Shown here: piece by piece, positions 57,306 to 64,000 of the stretch
How the letters are laid out: every line of letters starts with the position of its first letter
Numbering within the stretch: the first letter of the stretch is position 1
Source: Laguncularia racemosa
Lineage: Eukaryota; Streptophyta; Magnoliopsida; Myrtales; Combretaceae
Direction: 5' to 3'
Assembly: GCA_037954665.1 (NCBI GenBank)
Contig: JBBMOL010000149.1
Coordinates: 1,736,001-1,800,000 of the forward strand
DNA length: 64,000 bases
Made by a program: the position numbers and the translations under genes
The notes under the pieces: model-generated
What the model saw: only the letters and a program-made list of their open reading frames with translations
Database searches by the model: none
What the model was told of the DNA's origin: nothing

Positions 57306-58349
57306 ATGTCGAATGATAGCATGAATGGGGGAATTGGAAATGAAGCCAATAGTCAGGTTGGTGGAGGTCAGGGTCATAATATTGCAGGTAGGAGGACTTT
57401 GGAAGAACAGCTCAAGGATCTTACTACCATAGTTGCTACTTTGGCAACTAGGATAGACAGAATGACATTACCACAACCACCAACGGTAAACCTTCAAGCA
57501 CCACCTCGGGTAGCTCTACAGAATCCTCAGAGAGACAAAGTAGTGGGAGATGGAAATCTGAATAGAAGGATGGGTGAGGAACATCATCCATACAGGGAAG
57601 AAATGGATGACAACTTTGGGGTTAATCCATATCAACATAGAGATTTCAGGCCACCTCGAGGCTTGGAGTATGTGAAATTGCAGATGCCTTCTTATGATGG
57701 CAAGGGATCAGCTGATGATTATTTGGATTAGTAGGATAAGGTTGAAGGCCTCTTTGAATGTTATGAGATCGATGATAATACCAGAGTCCGATTGGCTGCT
57801 ATCCAGTTTATAGGATATGCTGCACTATGGTGGAAGAATTTGATTATCAGCAGGCGTAGGGATGGAGAGGCTGAGATTCAGACATGGAGGGATATGAAAA
57901 AGGTGTTGAGAAAAAGATTCATTTCTGAGCACTACAAACAGGAACTGTTTATGCGACTACAGACTTTGAGGCAGGGAGGCAAGACAGTGGATGATTATGT
58001 GCAGGAATTTGAAACCCTCATGATTAGATGTGGATCCATCGAACCTCCAGAACAAACCGTAGCACGCTTTGTCGTAAGGCTTGAAATATGAAATAACGTG
58101 TATTGTTGAGTTGCAGTGTTATAGTACACTTGATGAGGCTATTCAGTAGGCCTTGAAAGTAGAGAGGCAAAGGAGGTCCAACATGTTTAGGGCTCCGAGC
58201 AGTAGGCCCAATACTATTACCAGACCCATAGCAACTGACGGTCGATCAGGGGGAACAAAGGCGGTAGGTGAGGTAGTGAGAGTAGTGGACAAAACTACCC
58301 CAAACACTGCTAGAGAAAATTTACCCTCTAGGAAGGGTAAAGAGGTAAT
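57306..58349 (+). pseudogene. Element D gag, truncated by element E
   Basis: The ATG at 57306 opens MSNDSMNGGIGNEANSQVGG. A helix follows (LEEQLKDLTTIVATLATRID), then the capsid: YVKLQMPSYDGKGSADDYLD, two adjacent TAG stops (57729-57734, in place of Trp-Gln), VRLAAIQFIGYAALWWKNLI, MKKVLRKRFISEHYKQELFM and GGKTVDDYVQEFETL. A one-base insertion near 58076 and another TAG near 58147 follow, then the linker RSNMFRAPSSRPN to GKEVI at 58349. The zinc knuckle and all of pol lie beyond the inserted element E and outside the window. The gag is of the same broad type as M, but clearly a different family. Confidence 0.85.
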
Positions 58350-61300
58350 TGTAGCGACCCACTTACTAGGTCTAATTCTTAAACCTGTTCCAAGATTCCT
58401 GTAACTATCCATGGTACCTGTAGGTAGGTTGCTATGTCGTCTCTGAATCAGAGATAAGGCAAATTCTGCTAATATTAAACCTGTAACTCCAACCTGTATA
58501 AAATTTTATAAACGTCCTGTAAAATGGCGCTAACAACGCTATCATTTCATATCCACATCATATCTAAACACATATACATAAAAACTCCTGTCACATCATA
58601 CATCATATATATATACCATCGGGATCTGCATTCCCGATAACTAGGCATAGCCCATGATTAATCCTGTAGCCTTAAGTGGCTCAAAAGATTACAAATCCAA
58701 CCTTATACACACAAATATTTACATTACAATCTGAAGATTAACACCTATAGATCTTATTACAAATAACAAAGGTTCCAAAATGAAACTAAGGGCTTCTTTG
58801 TCTCTATTAACGCTCTCCAAAAACCCGAGTCTCCAACAACTTATTCTTCAGTACCTGTACCTGAGGTTAGCAAAAACACTAACCCCTCAGCTTCTTAAGA
58901 AGCAAAGTGAGTATAAAATCAAGCAATCCAATAAAAACAAACAACAAAATCACATAATAGTAATCAACAATATTATCAAATACCTCGAAGTGATTACTCA
59001 AGCAAGCAAGTTTTCAACTCAAGTTATACTCACAAGAAACCCAATTCAATTTATTACATTTTAACATCACCATGATCTTCTTAGTGATATTTTCCCTGTA
59101 ATTCCATTTTTGCTAAACTCATAACCTTTTCATTGGAGACCATTTCAATCACTCCTGTTTACTCACAGGTCACAAATATTTTTCAGTTACTCCAGGCAAA
59201 GCCTGTCAACCGGTAGATAAACTACCCTCATGTACTTTTCAAAACTTAATGTTTTCTCAACCAATTAAGACATCCTTATATACTCTTTTTAGTTAGAAAC
59301 ATTCGGCTCGCCTTTCACCTACCTCAAACAAAAGGGGTGACCAGATCCCCATAGGTCACTGAACCGGGCCGGTCCGTCGACCGTGCCTCAAACCCATCCG
59401 GGTCGACTCAAAGGTCGTACCACAAACTTACTAGGCAGGGAATAGGACTTTTCTTACATTAAGTGTTTTGGGTTAGTAGGTACTTATAGCCTAAACCCTG
59501 TTTTATTATCCATTTAAATATTTCATCGTTACCAAGACAACAATAATATGAACTTAACCAGTCGTATAAACTCCATCTAATAAGCTAAAAATAACCCAGC
59601 ATTACATCACAATCATGAAGTATTCAATAATTTAAGTTCATTACATCACATACAATCAGGAATAGTATAATCAAATCCCGCACCCAACTCTCATTTTAGG
59701 ATTTTCTAGAATGTTCCCTTTTTTTTTCTCATAATCCAATCATATCATGACACATAACCAATCATCAGCAAACCAATGTAATTCAACAATCCTCCTGCAT
59801 TGATCACAGTAAGTGATCGTACAGGGTAATTTCAACCAACAACAAGTAGTCTACATTATCAACCACTTGTACCCAAGAGAAAAGTTAAGGGGGGTACTCA
59901 CCTGAAACAATATATGCCAATCCAAACAGTCGCACCAGCCAAATTCCTTTGTCCTCCTTACTTAACAGAAATACCTGAATCATCAGTATACCAATCAATG
60001 TTACCTCGTTTGCTCTATTGAACCCTAAATTGCTAATTCAGTATTCCAAAACCTTAAATTCCATCCTAACCTCGTATAATCCGCCATTTTCCTACAATTT
60101 CTAATTCATATACATACGGGTATACTACGCTCTATTATATATTAATGTAATTAAATTTCGACATGATTCTATATTGAATCGTATAGTTCTAAATTATCAC
60201 GATCTTGCACCGAACACTCCCGTTTTTGTTTTGTAACTAACCCAAGCTTCTCAAAATCATATTATGCTTCAATGAACCTCAACTGAACATCAAATTCAAC
60301 TAATCAAATCAAATTATCTAATTTTGCTAAGGATTTAATTCGGCCAGAACAGGGTAATTAGCTTGAAAAATTCACTAACAATAGAAAACGACTCCAATCT
60401 GAAAAATTATTGATTTAGTGATCTAATAAATCATATAAGGATTTTTTATACTAAAAATTACATCAAAACTACATCATTTGACCTATTTAGTTTCCAATTT
60501 AATTTACGACCAGAACAGAGCATTTCTTAAGGAGCACATATTTTTTAATCAAATTTAAGTAAAATAAAATTACCACATTAATATCCATACATTATTGTGC
60601 CATAATACCAAAAATCATAATTTTTAATCAACATTTGATATTTAAAAAAAATAGGAAGTTTCGGGCGTTACCGGGGGCTGCTCCGTTCACCGGCCTCCGG
60701 CCACCAACACCGGCAACCACTATGTTGGCCGGAAGCCTCTCCCACCCAAAACCTTAACCCTAGCTTGGCTTAGCAGCAGATTTACCCTACCCCCTTCGAA
60801 CGAATAGACAAAATTCTTCCTACTTAATTTGATTTTTTGTTCTTCAAATTCTTGTTGCATCCTACTTCAATCTTGTTCTTCTTCCTATCCTAATGATTGC
60901 ATGTTGGAAATTCCAACTTCAATTTGCCCAGAAAATTCGGATGAAATGGAGAGGGTTTTGGTTTCTTTTTTTTTTTTTTCTAATTTTTGATGATTTGATT
61001 TTTCTCTCTCTCTATTCTAATATATATATATATATAATATTACTTAATTTTGTCTGACATTGAGGGTGTTGTTCTGTATTTGTTTATTTTTTTTCCTTCC
61101 TCTTTTATTTATTTTCTTTTTAGTTATAATATAATATAATATAATATATTATGTACATTGTTTTACATATATTTATATATATATGCCCATATAATTCATA
61201 TTATTATTATTATTATTATTTTTATATATACTTATTTTATTTTATTTTTAGCATATAACATATATATATATATATTGATTTTACTTTACACACACACATA

Positions 61301-61371
61301 CACATATATAAATATATATATATATATATTATTTTAATTTTAGCATTATTGCTTAAGTTTAGGTCCTCACA
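58350..61371 (-). repeat. 3' LTR of element E
   Basis: TGTAGCGACCC ... GGTCCTCACA on the plus strand (3022 bp). On the minus strand it starts TGTGAGGACC after the polypurine tract and ends GGGTCGCTACA, a typical ending of Tekay-like LTRs. Inside: (TA)n and TTA/ATAAT microsatellites at 61020-61330, and a GC-rich island with repeated CCGG at 60665-60740. CCCGATAACTAGGCATAG is near 58633. It cuts the gag of D; the left flank is GTAAT and the right one is outside the window. Confidence 0.85.
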
Positions 61372-61373
61372 TT

Positions 61374-61397
61374 CCCCCCCCCCCCCCCCCCCCCCCT
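61374..61397 (-). other. Polypurine tract of element E: a run of 24 G
   Basis: The plus strand has 24 consecutive C, so the minus strand has G24 followed by AA and the LTR start TGTGAGG. Position and strand identify it as the polypurine tract. Such a pure run is unusual and may be unstable or misassembled. Confidence 0.8.
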
Positions 61398-61537
61398 TAA
61401 AATAGTTTCGTCCTCGAAACTACTACGCGGGTACAACTCATTGTATTTTAATATCCTACACTTAAATTACAAAACACTTAGAATTTAAGTAAGGCTATAC
61501 ATATTTATATCCTAAGGGTGAAACAGAAGTTACCTGT

Positions 61538-64000
61538 TTAGAACAAGTCTGGATATTTAGTCCTCATATGATCTTCTCTCTCCCATGTGGCCTCTGCCTC
61601 GATATGAGTATTCCAAAGGACTTTTATAAATGTAATATCCCGGTTTCTGAGTTGCCTAGTAGACCTGTCCAAAATGGCAATGGGATACAGCTCATATGTC
61701 ATGTTCTCCTGGAGTCCTTTTGGTAGATGTTCTAAGACAACTGTCGGATCGCTAACACATTTCTTCAATGAAGACACATGGAATACATTATGGATATTGG
61801 CTAACTCAGCAGGTAACTCAAGTTCATATGCCACAGCTCTAATCCTCCTCTGAATCTGGTATGGACCAATATAACGAGGACTCAACTTCTCTTTTACTCC
61901 AAATCTCCTGATCCCCTTCATAGGTGATACTTTCAAGAACACAAAGTCTCCAACTTGAAACTCTAATGGTTTTCTGCGTTTATCAGCATAACTTTTCTGT
62001 CTACTTTGTGTTGTTTGCATTCTGGCCTTTATCACCTGAACTTTATCCTTCAGCTACTGGAGCATTTCTGGTCCCACTACTTGTTTCTCTCCAATCTCAT
62101 CCCAATATAATGGGGATCTACATTTTCTTCCATATAGGGCTTCATATGGGGCCATCTGTATAGTACTATGATAGCTGTTATTATATGCAAACTCGATTAG
62201 TGGCAAATGTTCATCCCAATTACCACCAAACTCCAAAACACATGCTCTCAACATATCCTCAAGTGTCTGTATGGTTCTCTCTGTTTGACCATCTGTCTAA
62301 GGATGATAAGTTGTACTGAACTTCAATTTGGTGCCCATAGCTTCCTGTAGGGTTTGCCAAAATCTAGAAATAAACCTGGGATCTCTGTCAGAAACAATAG
62401 AAGCGGGTATTCCATGTAATCGCACTATTTCCTTAATATATAACGCTGCTAAGCGAGATAGTGGCATGCTCTGTTGAATTGGAAGGAAATGGGCTGATTT
62501 AGTCAGCCTATCAACGATTACCCAAATAGCATTATGCTGTTTCCTAGTCCTAGGTAATCCTATAACAAAATCCATGGAAATCTGCTCCCACTTCCATTCA
62601 GGAATGGAGAGGGGTTGTAATAACTCTCCAGGTTTTTTATGCTCTGCTTTAACTTGTTGGCAAGTGCTACACTTTGCCACATATTCTGCAATGTCTTTCT
62701 TCATCCCTGGCCACCAATATACTGATTTCACATCCCTATACATCTTATTGCTTCATGGGTGGTTTGTATAAATGCTATGATGAGCCTCATCTAGAATTGC
62801 TTTTTTTTTTATCTTCTCTATTGCTGGTACGCATAATCTACCTTTGAATCTTAATACTCCTGTCTCATCACATATAAAGTCGGGATATCTAATCATATTA
62901 TTCCTGACTTTTTGCAGTTCCTCACCAGTTAGCTGTGCTTCCTGAATCTGATCTTTCAATGTAGGTTAAATACTCAAACTATTTAATCTAGATTCCACTC
63001 CTGGCCATATAATTTCTAACTGTAACTGCTCTAAATCCCTCCACATTTCCACTCTATCAGTGATTAAAGTTGCCAGATTGCTACATTGTTTCCTACTTAA
63101 AGCATCAGCAACTACATTAACTTTACTAGGATGATAGTGAATGGCTAGATCATAGTCTTTCATCAATTCCAACCATCGCCTTTGTCGCATGTTCAACTCT
63201 TTTTGAGTAAGGATGTATTTCAAACTCTTATGATCAGTATATACATCGCATTTATCACCATACAAATAATGTCTCCAAATTTTTAAAGCAAATATTATAG
63301 CAGCCAACTCCAAATCATGAGTAGGATAATTCTGCTCATATGGTTTCAACTGACGGGAAGCATATGCTATAACTTTGTCATCCTGCATCAATACACACCC
63401 TAATCCAATCTGAGAGGCATCACAATATATAGCATACCCACATGTTCCACTAGGAATGGCCAAAATAGGAGCTGAAACTAACCTCCTCTTTAATTCCTGA
63501 AAGCTTTAATCACATTGGTCTGTCCATTCAAATTTGACTCCTTTCCTCATCAATCGAGTTAGGGGTACAGCTATCTTTGAAAAGTCTTTCACAAATTTCC
63601 TATAATATCCTGCCATACCAAGAAAACTTCTTACCTCCCTGACTGTGGTAGGAGGATTCCACTCTGTGATGGCCTGAATCTTTGTAGGATCTACAGATAT
63701 TCTAGAACCTGACACAATATGGCCTAAGAATGCAATCCGGTCTAGCCAAAAATCACATTTCTTCAACTTAGCATACAACTGTTTTTCCTGTAGAGTTTGC
63801 AACACCTTTCTTAAATGCTTACCATGCTCCTCGTTATCTTTAGAATAGATCAAGATATCATCAATGAATATAACCACAAAGTCATCCAAATATTCTTTAA
63901 ATACCCTATTCACCATATCCATAAAGGCAGCTGGGGCGTTAGTTAAACCAAAAGGCATCACCAGAAATTCATAGTGACCATACCTGGTTCGAAATGCAAT
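61538..64000 (-). pseudogene. Element E pol: reverse transcriptase to chromodomain, partial (Tekay/Del-like)
   Basis: One reading register with five stops and no frameshift seen. Reverse transcriptase from the window edge: MPFGLTNAPAAFMDMVNRVF, catalytic FIDDILIYSKDNEEH near 63840, FLGMAGYYRKFVKDFSK. RNase H at about 63463-63090 (YCDASQIGLGCVL, YASRQLKPYEQNYPTHDLEL, TDHKSLKYI, VVADALSRK; acidic residues kept). Integrase zinc finger at about 62790-62660 (AHHSIYTNH ... CSTCQQVK). Catalytic core with Asp in MDFVIGLP, Asp in VSDRDPRF and Glu in DGQTERT, then the C-terminal domain (VGDFVFLKVSPMKGIRRF). Chromodomain at about 61640-61560 (ILDRSTRQLRNRDITFIKVL ... EATWEREDHM). Stops at 63506, 62966, 62753, 62297 and 62054. 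Recent loss of function. 5' part beyond 64000. Confidence 0.93.

Larger units (their letters stand above)
58350..64000 (-). mobile_element. Element E: recently inactivated chromovirus (right part off window)
   Basis: LTR, polypurine tract and 3' half of pol on the minus strand, inserted into the gag of element D after codon GKEVI. Best-conserved autonomous-type element in the window. Confidence 0.9.

Noticed and set aside
61538..64000. In-frame stops of element E as programmed readthrough
   Set aside because: Five stops in different domains, mostly Gln-to-stop type, fit ordinary decay; no conserved readthrough context was seen.

Overview
The window is plant nuclear DNA, most likely from an AT-rich eudicot genome. 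It is almost wholly retrotransposon sequence: Ty3/gypsy elements (mostly chromoviruses, plus one Athila-type element) nested in one another. Evidence includes plant-type primer-binding sites complementary to initiator tRNA-Met (TGGTATCAGAGC and variants), polypurine tracts, long terminal repeats (LTRs) with TG...CA ends, target-site duplications, and chromodomain-bearing integrases. There are no bacterial operons, rRNA genes or convincing tRNA genes. Only one host-gene segment was recognised: a minus-strand exon at about 1805-2154 that resembles the N-terminal acidic region of the histone H3K9 methyltransferase SUVR5.

Layout. 1-1600: 3' end of a plus-strand chromovirus (integrase, chromodomain, candidate LTR) lying in the downstream intron of the SUVR5-like gene. 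1805-2154: the host exon. 2678-5141: a short gag-only LTR element with two LTRs and an imperfect target duplication. 5142-7760: noncoding, with a possible minus-strand promoter near 7590. About 8.4-15.5 kb: a heavily mutated plus-strand Tekay/Del-like element (A). 15.75-22.2 kb: long AT-rich LTR-like noncoding DNA. 22.2-29.3 kb: a minus-strand Athila-like gag-protease whose reverse transcriptase side is fused to a chromovirus reverse transcriptase, and which is split by an inserted element (B, 24936-28914, perfect CCTTA duplication). 29.3-35.6 kb: unassigned AT-rich DNA. 35.6-46 kb: a plus-strand chromovirus (F) whose pol is interrupted by a 4.16-kb LTR-like block. 47815-49724: LTR of a minus-strand chromovirus (C), followed by the tail of its chromodomain. 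C is interrupted by a plus-strand element (D, seen to 58349). D is itself interrupted twice: by element M (50023-55443, perfect GATTG duplication) and by minus-strand element E (58350 to beyond 64000).

The most interesting content is the pair M and B. They share the same polypurine tract, primer site, gag type and integrase tail, and are inferred to be CRM-like chromoviruses. Each has LTRs at both ends and a perfect target duplication, so each was integrated as a unit. Each carries a different large internal deletion removing the reverse transcriptase catalytic core and RNase H. In M the deletion is in frame, leaving an 814-codon frame that fuses gag, protease and the start of reverse transcriptase directly to the integrase core. 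In both elements the C-terminal reading frame runs into the 3' LTR. They look like non-autonomous elements mobilised by a partner's enzymes.

Most premature stops in E, D, M and B are explained by C-to-T or G-to-A changes (Gln or Trp codons to stop), as expected for methylated, silenced plant repeats. Family assignments rest on motif recognition by eye; no database search was run.
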